This document shows, piece after piece, positions 23,400 through 33,030 of a DNA stretch of 64,000 nt. The stretch is taken from the NCBI RefSeq assembly GCF_900100005.1, contig NZ_FNEB01000003.1, forward strand, positions 248,001 through 312,000, read 5' to 3'. The position numbers and the translations under genes are program-made. The stretch comes from Lutimaribacter saemankumensis (GTDB taxonomy: Bacteria > Pseudomonadota > Alphaproteobacteria > Rhodobacterales > Rhodobacteraceae). Below the pieces are notes generated by a model. The model searched no databases and was not told where the DNA came from. It worked only from the letters and a program-made list of their open reading frames with translations. Positions within the stretch are counted from its first letter, which is position 1. Each line of letters opens with the position of its first letter.

Positions 23400-24476
23400 A
23401 TGGCAGTGACAAAAGAGGCGGTGGAACGGGCCCTGGCGGATCTGCGCCTGCCGGATGGCGGTGATCTGGTTTCGCGCGACATGGTGCGGGCGCTGACGGT
23501 CGATGGCGATGCCGTGCGATTCGTGATCGAGGCGCCCAGCCCCGATGCCGCCCGCGCGATGGAACCGGTGCGGGCCGCTGCTGAACAGATGGTCGGGCGC
23601 TTGCCTGGTGTCGGGTCCGTTTCGGTCGCGCTTACTGCGCATGGCCCGGCACAACAGCCGCAGCGGGCGGCGCCCAGCCTAAAGATCGGCGGACATCCCA
23701 AGCCGCAGGCCGGCCCGATGAAGCCGGCCGGGGTCAAGCGTATCGTTGCGATCGCCTCGGGAAAGGGCGGGGTCGGCAAATCCACCGTTTCGTCGAACCT
23801 GGCCGTGGCGCTGGCGAAGCAGGGTAGGCGGGTCGGCTTGCTCGACGCCGATATATACGGCCCGAGCCAGCCGCGCATGATGGGCGTTTCCAAACGCCCC
23901 GCCAGCCCCGATGGCAAGACGATCATCCCGCTGACCGCCCATGGAGTCACTATGATGTCGATCGGGCTGATGCTCGACCCGGACAAGGCGGTGGTTTGGC
24001 GTGGCCCGATGCTCATGGGGGCGTTGCAGCAGATGTTGGGGCAGGTCGAATGGGGTGACCTGGATATCCTGATCGTCGATCTGCCGCCTGGTACGGGGGA
24101 CGTTCAGTTGACGCTGTGCCAGCGCGCGGCGCTGGACGGTGCCATCGTGGTGTCGACGCCGCAGGACGTGGCGCTGCTGGATGCGCGCAAGGCGATCGAC
24201 ATGTTCAACACGCTCAAGACCCCGATCCTGGGCCTGATCGAGAACATGTCGGTATTCATCTGTCCCAATTGCGGGCACGAGGCGCATATCTTCGGGCATG
24301 GCGGTGTGAGGGCCGAGGCCGAGAAAATGGACGTGCCGCTGCTGGCGCAACTGCCGATCGACCTTGATACCCGTCTGGCAGGCGATGGCGGTACGCCCGT
24401 CGCCGCGGGCGAAGGTGAGGTCGCCGACGCCTACGCACGGCTTGCCCGCGGCCTGATCGAGGGTGGCATCGCCTGA
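23400..24476 (+). CDS. mrp: Mrp/NBP35-family iron-sulfur cluster carrier ATPase
   Basis: The 358-residue protein is a cytoplasmic P-loop ATPase that binds and hands over Fe-S clusters. The N-terminal DUF59-like part (VERALADLRLPDGGDLVSRDMV) is followed by a Pro/Gln-rich linker and the deviant Walker A GKGGVGKST (121-129). LDADIYGPSQPRMMG, LIVDLPPGTGDVQLT and the cluster-binding pair CPNC (Cys288, Cys291) then follow. AAAAAGGAGG precedes the start. It is divergent from ccaF1 and followed by its own terminator, so it is not part of the dcw transcript. Confidence 0.94.
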   Translation: MAVTKEAVERALADLRLPDGGDLVSRDMVRALTVDGDAVRFVIEAPSPDAARAMEPVRAAAEQMVGRLPGVGSVSVALTAHGPAQQPQRAAPSLKIGGHPKPQAGPMKPAGVKRIVAIASGKGGVGKSTVSSNLAVALAKQGRRVGLLDADIYGPSQPRMMGVSKRPASPDGKTIIPLTAHGVTMMSIGLMLDPDKAVVWRGPMLMGALQQMLGQVEWGDLDILIVDLPPGTGDVQLTLCQRAALDGAIVVSTPQDVALLDARKAIDMFNTLKTPILGLIENMSVFICPNCGHEAHIFGHGGVRAEAEKMDVPLLAQLPIDLDTRLAGDGGTPVAAGEGEVADAYARLARGLIEGGIA

Positions 24477-24502
24477 CCGATCCTTTCGCGAACAATGCAC
24501 AG

Positions 24503-24536
24503 ACCCGCCGCGCCACCGCGCGGCGGGTTTGTTTTT
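24503..24536 (+). terminator. Intrinsic terminator of mrp
   Basis: A perfect 10-bp stem ACCCGCCGCG/CGCGGCGGGT with a 6-nt loop is followed by TTGTTTTT. Confidence 0.9.
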
Positions 24537-24567
24537 GCCCGGTCGCAGGGGCGGTATGGGCCTGCCA

Positions 24568-24603
24568 CGGGAAATCATGGGATGTGCCATGGGAAATCAT
24601 GGG
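24568..24603. promoter_or_regulatory. Two direct TGGGAAATCATGGG repeats (candidate MraZ boxes)
   Basis: The 14-bp repeats start at 24568 (CGGG...) and 24590 (TGGG...). Within each, the TGGG-like cores are 10 bp apart. MraZ of Escherichia coli recognises TGGGN repeats separated by 5 bases, the same 10-bp period. A third copy lies at 24726. They lie 150-200 bp upstream of the proposed dcw promoter. Confidence 0.45.
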
Positions 24604-24725
24604 CAGCCCCTGCTTCACAACCGTTGCAGACGAATCACGCAGCCGTGATTCTCGCATAAACAAGGTGGAAATCGGCCTTTCCCCGTGCGAATAGGCGCGT
24701 GCTTTGCCCTCTCTTGCATAATTCA

Positions 24726-24739
24726 TGGGAAATCAGGGG
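24726..24739. promoter_or_regulatory. TGGGAAATCAGGGG repeat next to proposed dcw promoter (candidate MraZ box)
   Basis: Third copy of the 14-bp repeat, ending four bases before the proposed -35 region. Its position suits a regulator of the dcw promoter, MraZ being the obvious candidate. Confidence 0.45.
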
Positions 24740-24742
24740 AAA

Positions 24743-24775
24743 GTTTTTAACGCGCCCAAGACTGCTAGATATAGT
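24743..24775 (+). promoter_or_regulatory. Candidate promoter of dcw leader
   Basis: The A/T-rich block GTTTTT (24743-24748) lies 17 bases before TAGATA (24766-24771), which overlaps TATAGT (24770-24775). It is the most A/T-rich segment of this 719-base gap and would start transcription near 24780, giving a leader of about 415 nt. The -35 match is poor. Confidence 0.4.
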
Positions 24776-24779
24776 GCCG

Positions 24780-25144
24780 CCCATTCATATTTATCCCATA
24801 TGCGGTGTCCATTTGCCCGAAATCGCGACTATATGTTGTTTTTCAGGGGGCGCCCGAACAAGATGATGTGCGTCTGGTGGGCAAATTCCTGTTGATTTCC
24901 ATGAATTCCCATGTCATCCCTTATTCACACGATGAGGACGGGAACAAAGAGGGGCAGCAAGACCCCGAACAAAGACCCAAGTCAGGTTTCATACAGGCAC
25001 CCCCCCCTTCATCGAAACGAAGAGATCCGGCGCGTGAGCGAGCAGACATCCCCCCAGGTGGCGCGCGCAGTCGGACACCCCGCAAGTCGGGACGAGGGCG
25101 GCGGATTGGGCAGTGGCAGCAGCTCAATCCGCCGTTTCGTTTCC
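24780..25144 (+). ncRNA. Long dcw leader, candidate UpsM-type sRNA
   Basis: The stretch has no convincing ORF but holds structured elements and ends in a terminator 50 bases before mraZ. In Rhodobacter sphaeroides the dcw cluster is preceded by an unusually long leader from which the sRNA UpsM is made by partial termination before mraZ and by RNase E cleavage. Position, length and terminator fit. The 5' end is inferred from the proposed promoter. Sequence identity to UpsM could not be tested. Confidence 0.5.
25099..25144 (+). terminator. Attenuator-like terminator upstream of mraZ
   Basis: A stem CGGCGGATTG/CAATCCGCCG of 10 perfect pairs with a 16-nt loop is followed by TTTCGTTTCC. The T-tract is interrupted, so termination may be partial, leaving read-through into mraZ. 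Confidence 0.65.
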
Positions 25145-25195
25145 AAGGGGCCAGTTGCTGCAACAACCGGGGGCAAGTGAGAGGATCACGGGACA

Positions 25196-25699
25196 GTGGT
25201 TCGCAGGTTCAGAGGCGAGAGCCACCACAAGGTGGACAGCAAGGGGCGGGTGTCGATTCCGGCCTCTTTTCGCCGTGTTCTGGAGGCCGGCGATCCGAAC
25301 TGGACAGATGGGCTCAGCCCGGAATTCGTGATCGTCTACGGCGACCACCGCCGCAAGTACCTTGAATGCTATACGATGGAAGCGATCGAAGAGGTCGATG
25401 AAAAGATCGCCGCGCTTCCCCGTGGCTCGATGGAGCGGCGGATGCTCGAGCGGCTGTTCAGCGGCTTGTCGGAACCCGCCAGGGTAGATGAGACCGGCCG
25501 GATCGTGCTGTCGTCGAAGCTGCGCCAGAAGATCGGGATCGACGGCGAGGCGTTCTTTATCGCGTCGGGTGACACGTTCCAGATCTGGAAGCCCGAAACA
25601 TACGAGGCGGAGGAACTGGCCAAGACCGAGGCCTGGCTGGACGACCTGCCCGAGGATACGGACCCGCTGGTCTTTCTTGACGGGAACAGGGCGGAGTAG
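25196..25699 (+). CDS. mraZ: Transcriptional regulator MraZ
   Basis: The 167-residue protein starts at GTG ([29 protein letters not shown]). It has two AbrB-like SpoVT half-domains: [16 protein letters not shown] at residues 10-25 and [21 protein letters not shown] at about 95-115, both with the family's DxKGR/DxxGR DNA-contact motif. MraZ is the first gene of dcw clusters and represses its own operon. TGGG repeats at 24568 and 24726 are candidate targets. The C-terminus runs on about 15 acidic residues past the core. Confidence 0.96.
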   Translation: MVRRFRGESHHKVDSKGRVSIPASFRRVLEAGDPNWTDGLSPEFVIVYGDHRRKYLECYTMEAIEEVDEKIAALPRGSMERRMLERLFSGLSEPARVDETGRIVLSSKLRQKIGIDGEAFFIASGDTFQIWKPETYEAEELAKTEAWLDDLPEDTDPLVFLDGNRAE

Positions 25700-25703
25700 G
25701 CCG

Positions 25704-26696
25704 ATGTCTGCTGCTGCCGCACCCGCCGATCCCGCCCCGCACATCCCCGTTCTATTGCGGCCATTGCTGCAGGCGATTGCGCCCGTCACGGGCACCTGGC
25801 TCGACGGCACATTCGGCGCGGGCGGTTATACCCGCGCGCTGCTGGATGCCGGGGCCGACCGCGTGATCGCCGTGGATCGCGACCCTCTTGCCTTCGAGAT
25901 GGCGGCGGGCTGGGCCGACCAGTATGGCGACCGTATCGAAATGGTCGAAGGCGTGTTTTCCCGGCTCGACGAATACGCGCAGGATCTGGACGGCGTGGTT
26001 CTGGATATCGGGGTGTCGTCGATGCAGCTCGACCTCGCCGAGCGCGGGTTTTCCTTCATGAAGGACGGCCCTCTCGACATGCGCATGAGCCAGCAGGGCC
26101 GCAGCGCCGCCGATATCGTGAACGAGGCGGGCGAGGCCGAACTGGCCGACATCCTGTTCCACTATGGCGAAGAACGCGCCAGCCGCCGCATCGCCCGCGC
26201 GATCCTGCGCGCCCGCGCCGGGGCGCCGATCACCCGCACGCTGCAACTGGCCGAAATCGTCGAAGGCTGCCTGCCGCGCCAGAAACCGGGCCAGAGCCAT
26301 CCGGCGACGCGCACCTTCCAGGCACTGCGCGTGGCAGTGAACGACGAATACGGCGAACTTGTCGCGGGACTCGAGGCCGCCGAACGCGCGCTCCGGCCCG
26401 GCGGCAAGCTTGCCGTCGTCACCTTTCATTCGATCGAGGACCGGATCGTGAAACGCTTTTTCACCGACCGGTCCGGCGGGGGCGGCCGTGCGAACCGCTA
26501 TGCGCCCCAAATCGAAGAGGCCGCGCCCCAATTCACCCTGCCTACGAAAAAGGCCATCGGCCCCGACGCGCAGGAGCTTGACGAAAACCCCCGCGCCCGC
26601 AGCGCCAAACTGCGCGTGGGCATCCGCACCGACGCCGCCCCAAAACCCGGTGACCGAAAGGCGCTGGGTCTGCCGCAATTGAAGGGAGAGCACTGA
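25704..26696 (+). CDS. rsmH: 16S rRNA (cytosine-1402-N4)-methyltransferase
   Basis: The 330-residue protein begins [39 protein letters not shown], the S-adenosylmethionine-binding site. [32 protein letters not shown] and [22 protein letters not shown] are RsmH/MraW signatures. [18 protein letters not shown] and a C-terminal [14 protein letters not shown] finish the fold. The enzyme methylates C1402 in the ribosomal P site. It lies 4 bases after mraZ and 2 bases before ftsL. A longer frame from 25488 overlaps mraZ and was rejected. Confidence 0.96.
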   Translation: MSAAAAPADPAPHIPVLLRPLLQAIAPVTGTWLDGTFGAGGYTRALLDAGADRVIAVDRDPLAFEMAAGWADQYGDRIEMVEGVFSRLDEYAQDLDGVVLDIGVSSMQLDLAERGFSFMKDGPLDMRMSQQGRSAADIVNEAGEAELADILFHYGEERASRRIARAILRARAGAPITRTLQLAEIVEGCLPRQKPGQSHPATRTFQALRVAVNDEYGELVAGLEAAERALRPGGKLAVVTFHSIEDRIVKRFFTDRSGGGGRANRYAPQIEEAAPQFTLPTKKAIGPDAQELDENPRARSAKLRVGIRTDAAPKPGDRKALGLPQLKGEH

Positions 26697-26698
26697 TC

Positions 26699-27058
26699 AT
26701 GCGTTCGATCCTGACAATCCTGACCGCCTGCGCCGTGATCGGCCTGGCCTTCTGGGCCTATCACGAGAATTACAAGACGCAGGAGGCGCTCGCCAAAAGC
26801 GAAGCGTTGCAGAGCGACATCGCCGAGGCCCGCGCCCGCCTTGCCGTGCTGCGCGCGGAATGGGCCTATCTCAACCGTCCCGACCGCCTGCGGGAACTGG
26901 CGACGCTGAATTTCGACAATCTGGGCCTTCTGCCCTTCATGCCCGAACAGTTCGGCCGTGTGGACCAGGTGCCCTATCCGCAGGACGAGGGGCTTTTGCC
27001 CGTCATCAACCCGGTCGAGGTGTCCTCGGCCATGAACGCGACGGAGGCCGGGGAATGA
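26699..27058 (+). CDS. ftsL: Cell division protein FtsL
   Basis: The 119-residue bitopic membrane protein has a transmembrane segment at about residues 3-21 (SILTILTACAVIGLAFWAY). A coiled coil follows at about 24-60 (YKTQEALAKSEALQSDIAEARARLAVLRAEWAYL), then PDRLRELA. FtsL, with FtsB and FtsQ, activates FtsWI septal synthesis. The assignment rests on this architecture and on its position between rsmH and ftsI, since FtsL is poorly conserved. Its stop overlaps the ftsI start (ATGA). Confidence 0.9.
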   Translation: MRSILTILTACAVIGLAFWAYHENYKTQEALAKSEALQSDIAEARARLAVLRAEWAYLNRPDRLRELATLNFDNLGLLPFMPEQFGRVDQVPYPQDEGLLPVINPVEVSSAMNATEAGE

Positions 27059-28845
27059 TCCGTACACCGCTGCGCCCGCTGGCGCGCATCCTCGACGCGC
27101 GTCAGAAAGGCGAAAACCCCGACGCCATCGAACGCGAGAATATCCGCCTCCGGCACGAGGAAATGCGCGACCGCGCCCGCCGCCGCGCCGAAGGGCGGCT
27201 GCTGGTTCTGGGCCTTGCGTTCTTCTGCGCCTTCTCGGTCGTGGGGGCGCGGATGGGGCATCTCGCCTCGACCGAGCCGTCAGAACCCCGCGCCAGCGCC
27301 GCCGGCGCCACGATCATCGCGCAGCGCGCCGATATCGTCGACCGCAAGGGCCGTGTGCTGGCAACCAACCTCGATACCTATTCGCTTTACGCCCAGCCGC
27401 CGCAGATGGTCGACCCCGAGCGCGCGGCGCGGGCCCTGGCCGGCATCTTTCCCGATCTCGACGAAACCGACCTTGTCGAGGACTTCACGGGCAAGCGCAA
27501 GTTCCTGTGGATAAAGAAGAAACTCAGCCCCGAACAAAAGCAGGCCGTGCATGACATCGGCGAGCCGGGCCTGCTGTTCGGCCCACGCGAAATGCGCCTC
27601 TACCCCAATGGCAAGCTGGCCGCGCATGTCCTTGGCGGCGCCAGTTTTGGCCGCGAAGGCGTGCACGCGGCCGAAGTGATCGGCGTTGCGGGCATCGAAA
27701 AGAACTTCGATGCGCTGCTGCGCGATCCCGCGCGCGGCGGGCAGCCGCTCGAACTGTCGCTGGATCTTTCGGTGCAGGCGGCGGCCGAGCAGGTTCTTTA
27801 CGGCGGTATGCGCCTGATGAACGCCAAGGGCGCGGCGGCGGTGCTGATGGACGTGCATACCGGCGAGGTGATCAGCCTTGTCAGCCTGCCCGATTTCGAC
27901 CCGAACGACCGACCCCGTCCGCCGACCGAAGGCAACCCCAGCGACAGCCCGCTGTTCAACCGCGCGGTGCAGGGCGTCTATGAACTGGGATCGACCTTCA
28001 AGATATTCACCGTCGCCCAGGCGATGGAGCTGGGCCTGGTCAATGCGTCGACCATGATCGACACCAAGGGCCCGCTGCGCTGGGGCAAGCACCGTATCCG
28101 CGACTTCCACAATTACGGGCCGGAACTGACCACCACCAAGGTGATCGTCAAATCGTCGAATATCGGCACCGCGCGGATCGCGCAGATGATCGGGGTCGAG
28201 CGGCAGCAGGAATTTCTGCGCAACCTCGGCTTTTTCGAGCCGATCCCGCTCGAGATGGTCGAAGCGTCGGGTGGGCGGCCGCTGTTGCCGCCGAACTGGT
28301 CCGAGCTCAGCACGATGACGATTTCCTATGGTCACGGCCTGTCGGCCACGCCGCTGCACCTGGCCGCGGGCTATGCCGCGATTGCCAATGGCGGCACCTA
28401 TGTCGCGCCCACGCTGCTCAAGCAGGAGGGGCCGCAATACGGTCCGCGCGTGATGTCGAAGCAGGTCGCCGCCACCAGCCGCGAGATGCTGCGCAAGGTC
28501 GTGACCGAGGGCACCGCCAGCTTTGGCGAGGTTCCGGGCTATGCCGTGGCCGGAAAGACCGGGACAGCCGACAAGCCCAAGGAACGCGGGGGCGGGTACT
28601 ACGACGACAAGGTGATCGCGACCTTCGCGTCGATGTTCCCCGCGCATGACCCGAAATACGTGCTGATCGTCACGCTGGACGAACCGGTCGAAACCAGCGG
28701 CGACGAACCGCGCCGCACCGCCGGCTGGACGGCGGTGCCCGTGGCCGCCGAAATGATCCGCCGCATCGCGCCCCTTCTGGGTCTGCGCCCCGAGATTGAA
28801 CCCGGCACGCTCGCTGATATAACGCTCACATCTTCATCGCAGTAG
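27055..28845 (+). CDS. ftsI: Septal peptidoglycan transpeptidase FtsI (PBP3)
   Basis: The 596-residue protein crosslinks septal peptidoglycan. A charged cytoplasmic N-terminus precedes the membrane segment at about 48-65 (LLVLGLAFFCAFSVVGA). The class B pedestal domain opens with IIAQRADIVDRKGRVLATN. The transpeptidase domain has the nucleophile Ser313 in GSTFK, the KSSNIG motif and AGKTGTADK. It is complete for an alphaproteobacterial FtsI. It starts inside the ftsL stop and is followed by murE 16 bases on. Confidence 0.96.
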   Translation: MIRTPLRPLARILDARQKGENPDAIERENIRLRHEEMRDRARRRAEGRLLVLGLAFFCAFSVVGARMGHLASTEPSEPRASAAGATIIAQRADIVDRKGRVLATNLDTYSLYAQPPQMVDPERAARALAGIFPDLDETDLVEDFTGKRKFLWIKKKLSPEQKQAVHDIGEPGLLFGPREMRLYPNGKLAAHVLGGASFGREGVHAAEVIGVAGIEKNFDALLRDPARGGQPLELSLDLSVQAAAEQVLYGGMRLMNAKGAAAVLMDVHTGEVISLVSLPDFDPNDRPRPPTEGNPSDSPLFNRAVQGVYELGSTFKIFTVAQAMELGLVNASTMIDTKGPLRWGKHRIRDFHNYGPELTTTKVIVKSSNIGTARIAQMIGVERQQEFLRNLGFFEPIPLEMVEASGGRPLLPPNWSELSTMTISYGHGLSATPLHLAAGYAAIANGGTYVAPTLLKQEGPQYGPRVMSKQVAATSREMLRKVVTEGTASFGEVPGYAVAGKTGTADKPKERGGGYYDDKVIATFASMFPAHDPKYVLIVTLDEPVETSGDEPRRTAGWTAVPVAAEMIRRIAPLLGLRPEIEPGTLADITLTSSSQ

Positions 28846-28861
28846 ATCGGGCAGGGCACCT

Positions 28862-30364
28862 ATGGGCGGGCAGACAAAGACACTGGCAGAGCTGGGACTG
28901 ACCGCCGCCGGCGGACGCGACGTGGCGATCACCGGCCTTGCCGTGGACAGCCGCGAAGTCAAAGAGGGCTACCTTTTCGCCGCCATGCCCGGCAGCCGCG
29001 TGCATGGGGGCGAATTCATCCAGTACGCGTTGCGGATGGGGGCGGTCGCCGTGCTGACCGATGCCGAGGGCGCCCGTATCGCCGCGCGCGAAATCGACGA
29101 ACACGATGCCGCCCTGATCGTCGCCGAAGACCCGCGCCAGGCGTTGGCCTATACCGCCGCGCTTTGGTTCGGCGCGCAGCCTTCCACGATGGTCGCCGTC
29201 ACCGGCACCAACGGCAAGACATCCGTCGCCACCTTCACCCGCCAGATCTGGATCGCGCTGGGATACGAGGCCGTCAACCTCGGCACGACTGGCGTCGAAG
29301 GCGCCTATGCCGCACCGCTGGCGCATACCACGCCCGACCCGATCACGTTGCACCGTACGCTGGCGCAATGCGCCGCCGCCGGCATCACCCATGCCGCGAT
29401 GGAGGCGTCGAGCCACGGGCTCGATCAGCGGCGGCTTGACGGCGTGCACCTGCGCGCGGCGGGCTTCACGAATTTCAGCCAGGACCATCTGGACTATCAC
29501 GCCACGCTCGATGCCTATTTCGCCGCCAAGGCCGAGTTGTTCGACCGCGTGCTGCCCGAGGACGGCACCGCCGTGATCAACATGGACGACCCGCGCGGCC
29601 CCGACATGGCCCGCATCTCCGAGGATCGCGGCCAGCAGGTCATCCGCGTCGGCCGCCAGCCGGGCATGGATCTGGAATTGCAGGCCCAGCGGTTCGACGC
29701 CACGGGCCAGCAGCTCCGCTTTGCCTGGCAGGGCGATGTGCATCTGCTGCGCCTGCCGCTGATTGGCGGCTTCCAGGCGGAAAACGTGGCCATCGCCGCC
29801 GGTCTGGTGATCGCGGCGGGGGCCGAACCCGAGGCCGTGTTCAACGTGCTGCCGCAACTGGAAACGGTGCCGGGGCGGATGCAGCTTGCCGCCACGCGCG
29901 GCAACGGGGCGGCTGTGTTTGTCGACTACGCCCACACGCCCGACGCGGTTTCGACCGCGATCCGGGCGCTGCGCCCGCATGTGATGGGCCGGCTGATCGC
30001 CATTGTCGGCGCAGGCGGCGACCGCGACACCACCAAGCGCCCGCTGATGGGGCGCGCCGCCGCCGAAAACGCCGATCTCGTGATCGTCACCGACGACAAC
30101 CCCCGCAGCGAAGACCCCGCCGCCATCCGTGCCGCGGTAATGGAGGGGGTGATTTCCGCGGGCGGGGCCGACTACGCCGTCGAAGTGGGCGACCGCGCCG
30201 AGGCGATCCTTCGCGGCGTCGACGCCCTGCAGCCCGGCGATGCGTTGCTGGTCTGCGGCAAGGGGCACGAAACCGGTCAGGTCGTGGGTGACACGGTCTA
30301 TCCCTTCAACGATGCCGAACAGGCCAGCGTCGCCGTGGCCGCGCTCGACGGGAGGATGCCATGA
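28862..30364 (+). CDS. murE: UDP-MurNAc-tripeptide synthetase, meso-diaminopimelate-adding
   Basis: The 500-residue Mur ligase adds the third residue to UDP-MurNAc-L-Ala-D-Glu. The ATP loop GTNGKTS is at 115-121, the TTPDPITLHRTLAQC and MEASSHGLDQRRL substrate segments follow, and the DNPR motif (TDDNPRSEDP, near residue 410) marks enzymes specific for meso-diaminopimelate rather than lysine. The C-terminal GKGHETGQV motif is present. Its end overlaps the murF start by 4 bases (ATGA). Confidence 0.97.
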   Translation: MGGQTKTLAELGLTAAGGRDVAITGLAVDSREVKEGYLFAAMPGSRVHGGEFIQYALRMGAVAVLTDAEGARIAAREIDEHDAALIVAEDPRQALAYTAALWFGAQPSTMVAVTGTNGKTSVATFTRQIWIALGYEAVNLGTTGVEGAYAAPLAHTTPDPITLHRTLAQCAAAGITHAAMEASSHGLDQRRLDGVHLRAAGFTNFSQDHLDYHATLDAYFAAKAELFDRVLPEDGTAVINMDDPRGPDMARISEDRGQQVIRVGRQPGMDLELQAQRFDATGQQLRFAWQGDVHLLRLPLIGGFQAENVAIAAGLVIAAGAEPEAVFNVLPQLETVPGRMQLAATRGNGAAVFVDYAHTPDAVSTAIRALRPHVMGRLIAIVGAGGDRDTTKRPLMGRAAAENADLVIVTDDNPRSEDPAAIRAAVMEGVISAGGADYAVEVGDRAEAILRGVDALQPGDALLVCGKGHETGQVVGDTVYPFNDAEQASVAVAALDGRMP

Positions 30365-31803
30365 CCGCGACACCGCTCTGGACCGCGACCGAGGCTGCCA
30401 CGGCAACCGGAGGCAAAGCCACGGCCGACTGGCAGGCAAGCGGTGTTTCGATCGACACCCGCACGATCCGGCCCGGCAATCTGTTCGTCGCGCTCAAGGC
30501 GGCGCGGGACGGGCATGATTTCGTGGCCCAGGCGCTGGAAAAAGGGGCCGCCGCTGCGCTGGTGTCGCGTGTGCCCGAGGGTGTCGCCGCCGATGCGCCG
30601 CTGCTGATCGTGCCCGACGTTCTGGCCGCGCTCGAAGACCTGGGCCGCGCTGCGCGCGCGCGCTCGGATGCACGGGTGATCGGCATCACCGGGTCGGTCG
30701 GCAAGACCTCGACCAAGGAAATGCTGCGCACCGTGCTGTCGGGGCAGGGCCGCACCCATGCGGCCGAAGCGTCCTACAACAATCACTGGGGTGTGCCGCT
30801 GACGCTGGCACGGATGCCCGCCGACACCGAATTCGCGGTGATCGAGATCGGCATGAACCACCCCGGCGAAATCGCCCCGCTGTCGAAACTCGCGCGGCCG
30901 CATGTGGTGATGATCACCACCGTGGCGGCGGCGCATCTGGAAGCCTTTGAAAGCCTCGATGGCATCGCGCACGAAAAGGCCAGCATCGCCGACGGGCTGG
31001 AACCTGGCGGCGTGGCGGTGCTGAACGGCGATATCGAAACCAGCCACATCCTGCAGGACCGCGCCCGCGCACATGGCGCGCGCGTATCGCTGTTCGGCGA
31101 GGGGCCGCAGAACGATCACCGCGCCGAAAAGATCACGCTGGTCGATACGACGACCGTGGTGCAGGGGCAGGCAGGCGACATGCCGGTGTTGTTCAAGGTC
31201 ATGGCCGCGGGCCGTCATTTCGCCGTCAATGGCATGGGCGTGATCGCCGTGGTCGATGCGCTGGGGCTGGATGCCGGGCTGGCGGCCACCGATATCGGCC
31301 ACTGGGCGCCGCCCGCCGGGCGCGGCGCGCGCGAACGCATCTCGCTCGATCCGGTCGAGGACGACCAGACGTTCGAGCTGATCGACGACGCCTTCAACGC
31401 CAACCCGACCTCGATCGCCGCCGCTCTCGAGGTGCTGGCCGCGGCGCGCACCGATGACGGCAAGGGCCGGGTGGCGCGCGGACGGCGCATCGCGATCCTG
31501 GGCGACATGCTGGAACTGGGCCCCGACGAAATCGCGATGCATGCGGAACTGGCCGCGCTGCCCTGGATGGCCCAGCTCGACCGCGTGCATTGCGTGGGCC
31601 CCCGGATGCACCACCTTCATGCCGCGCTGCCCGAGCGCCTGCGCGGCGAATGGGTGGACGACGCCGAAAAGATGGTCACCCGCGCGCCGCACCTGATCGA
31701 TGCGGGCGACGTGGTGCTGGTCAAGGGCTCCAAGGGCAGCCGCGTGTCGCTTGTTGTTGACGCGCTGCGCAAACTGGGCCAAAGCCCGCGGTCATCGGAA
31801 TGA
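30361..31803 (+). CDS. murF: UDP-MurNAc-tripeptide:D-alanyl-D-alanine ligase
   Basis: The 480-residue Mur ligase joins D-Ala-D-Ala to the UDP-MurNAc tripeptide. It has [17 protein letters not shown] at the N-terminus, the ATP loop [11 protein letters not shown] at 111-121, [15 protein letters not shown], and [20 protein letters not shown], a MurF-specific segment. [20 protein letters not shown] and ILGDMLELG follow in the C-terminal domain, with [11 protein letters not shown] at the end. It is translationally coupled to murE. Confidence 0.97.
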   Translation: MTATPLWTATEAATATGGKATADWQASGVSIDTRTIRPGNLFVALKAARDGHDFVAQALEKGAAAALVSRVPEGVAADAPLLIVPDVLAALEDLGRAARARSDARVIGITGSVGKTSTKEMLRTVLSGQGRTHAAEASYNNHWGVPLTLARMPADTEFAVIEIGMNHPGEIAPLSKLARPHVVMITTVAAAHLEAFESLDGIAHEKASIADGLEPGGVAVLNGDIETSHILQDRARAHGARVSLFGEGPQNDHRAEKITLVDTTTVVQGQAGDMPVLFKVMAAGRHFAVNGMGVIAVVDALGLDAGLAATDIGHWAPPAGRGARERISLDPVEDDQTFELIDDAFNANPTSIAAALEVLAAARTDDGKGRVARGRRIAILGDMLELGPDEIAMHAELAALPWMAQLDRVHCVGPRMHHLHAALPERLRGEWVDDAEKMVTRAPHLIDAGDVVLVKGSKGSRVSLVVDALRKLGQSPRSSE

Positions 31804-31816
31804 AGGGGCTGGCTGT

Positions 31817-32899
31817 ATGCTGTATTGGTTGACCGAGCTGTCGGACGGGGGCGATTTCTTCAACCTCTTTCGTTATATCACCTTCCGCTCGGGCGGCGCG
31901 TTCCTGACTGCGCTGTTGTTCGGTTTCCTGTTCGGCCGGCCGCTGATCAACGTGCTGCGCAAGCGTCAGGGCAAGGGCCAGCCGATCCGAGATGACGGCC
32001 CCGAGGGGCATTTCGCCAAGGCCGGCACCCCGACAATGGGCGGTCTGCTGATCGTGGGGGCGCTGTTGACCTCGACGCTGCTCTGGGCGCGGCTCGACAA
32101 TCCCTTCGTGTGGATGGTGCTGTTCGTGACCATGAGCTATGGGCTGATCGGCTTTGCCGACGATTACGCCAAGGTCAGCAAGCAGAACACAAAGGGCGTG
32201 TCGGGCAAGGTCCGGCTGGGGCTGGGCTTTCTGATCGCGGCCATCGCGGGCTGGTGGGCGGCGATGTATCACCCCGATCCGCTGTCGAACTACCTTGCCT
32301 TTCCGGTGTTCAAGGAAACGCTGCTGTATCTGGGCTTTTTCTTCGTGCCTTTCGCGATGATCGTGATCGTCGGCGCGGCCAATGCGGTGAACCTGACCGA
32401 TGGCCTGGACGGTCTGGCGATCATGCCGGTGATGATCGCGGCGGGCACGTTCGGGATCATCGCCTATGCGGTGGGGCGCGTCGACTTTACCGACTACCTC
32501 GATGTGCATTACGTGCCGGGGACCGGGGAAATCCTGGTCTTCGTTGCGGGTCTGATCGGCGGGGGGCTTGGGTTTCTGTGGTACAACGCCCCGCCCGCGG
32601 CCGTGTTCATGGGCGATACAGGCAGCCTGGCCCTTGGCGGCGCGCTGGGCGCGATCGCCGTGGCCACCAAGCACGAGATCGTGCTGGCCATCGTCGGCGG
32701 GCTGTTCGTGGTCGAGGCGCTGAGCGTGATCATCCAGGTCGCCTATTTCAAGCGCACCGGCAAGCGGGTGTTCCTGATGGCCCCGATCCATCACCACTAC
32801 GAGAAAAAGGGCTGGTCCGAACCGCAGATCGTGATCCGGTTCTGGATCATCGCGCTGATCCTGGCGATGATCGGCCTTGCCACCCTCAAGGTCCGGTAA
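31817..32899 (+). CDS. mraY: Phospho-MurNAc-pentapeptide transferase
   Basis: The 360-residue protein with about ten membrane segments makes lipid I at the inner membrane. The family signatures are present: [17 protein letters not shown], the catalytic Asp pair in [35 protein letters not shown] and the [10 protein letters not shown] loop. The length equals that of typical MraY proteins. It starts 13 bases after murF. Downstream the cluster is interrupted by a hairpin and a separately promoted gene before murD. Confidence 0.97.
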   Translation: MLYWLTELSDGGDFFNLFRYITFRSGGAFLTALLFGFLFGRPLINVLRKRQGKGQPIRDDGPEGHFAKAGTPTMGGLLIVGALLTSTLLWARLDNPFVWMVLFVTMSYGLIGFADDYAKVSKQNTKGVSGKVRLGLGFLIAAIAGWWAAMYHPDPLSNYLAFPVFKETLLYLGFFFVPFAMIVIVGAANAVNLTDGLDGLAIMPVMIAAGTFGIIAYAVGRVDFTDYLDVHYVPGTGEILVFVAGLIGGGLGFLWYNAPPAAVFMGDTGSLALGGALGAIAVATKHEIVLAIVGGLFVVEALSVIIQVAYFKRTGKRVFLMAPIHHHYEKKGWSEPQIVIRFWIIALILAMIGLATLKVR

Positions 32900-32907
32900 C
32901 CATTGGC

Positions 32908-32926
32908 TGCGCGCGTTCCGCGCGCA
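32908..32926 (+). terminator. Hairpin downstream of mraY
   Basis: A perfect 8-bp stem TGCGCGCG/CGCGCGCA with a 3-nt loop lies 8 bases after the mraY stop. No T-tract follows, so it may be an RNA-stability or weak termination structure rather than a full terminator. Confidence 0.4.
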
Positions 32927-33001
32927 AAAGGCATCTCGGGCCGGACCCGGGGCCGCCCTGCAGGGTAGTCCCGGCAAGAGGAAGATCCCGGAACTGTTCT
33001 C

Positions 33002-33030
33002 TGGTCAAAAGGTAGAGTGTCAACTATAGT
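33002..33030 (+). promoter_or_regulatory. Sigma70-type promoter of bciB-like gene
   Basis: TGGTCA (33002-33007) lies 17 bases upstream of TATAGT (33025-33030), 34 bases before the start codon. The -10 element lies inside the 18-bp palindrome, so a protein bound there would block RNA polymerase. Confidence 0.6.
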
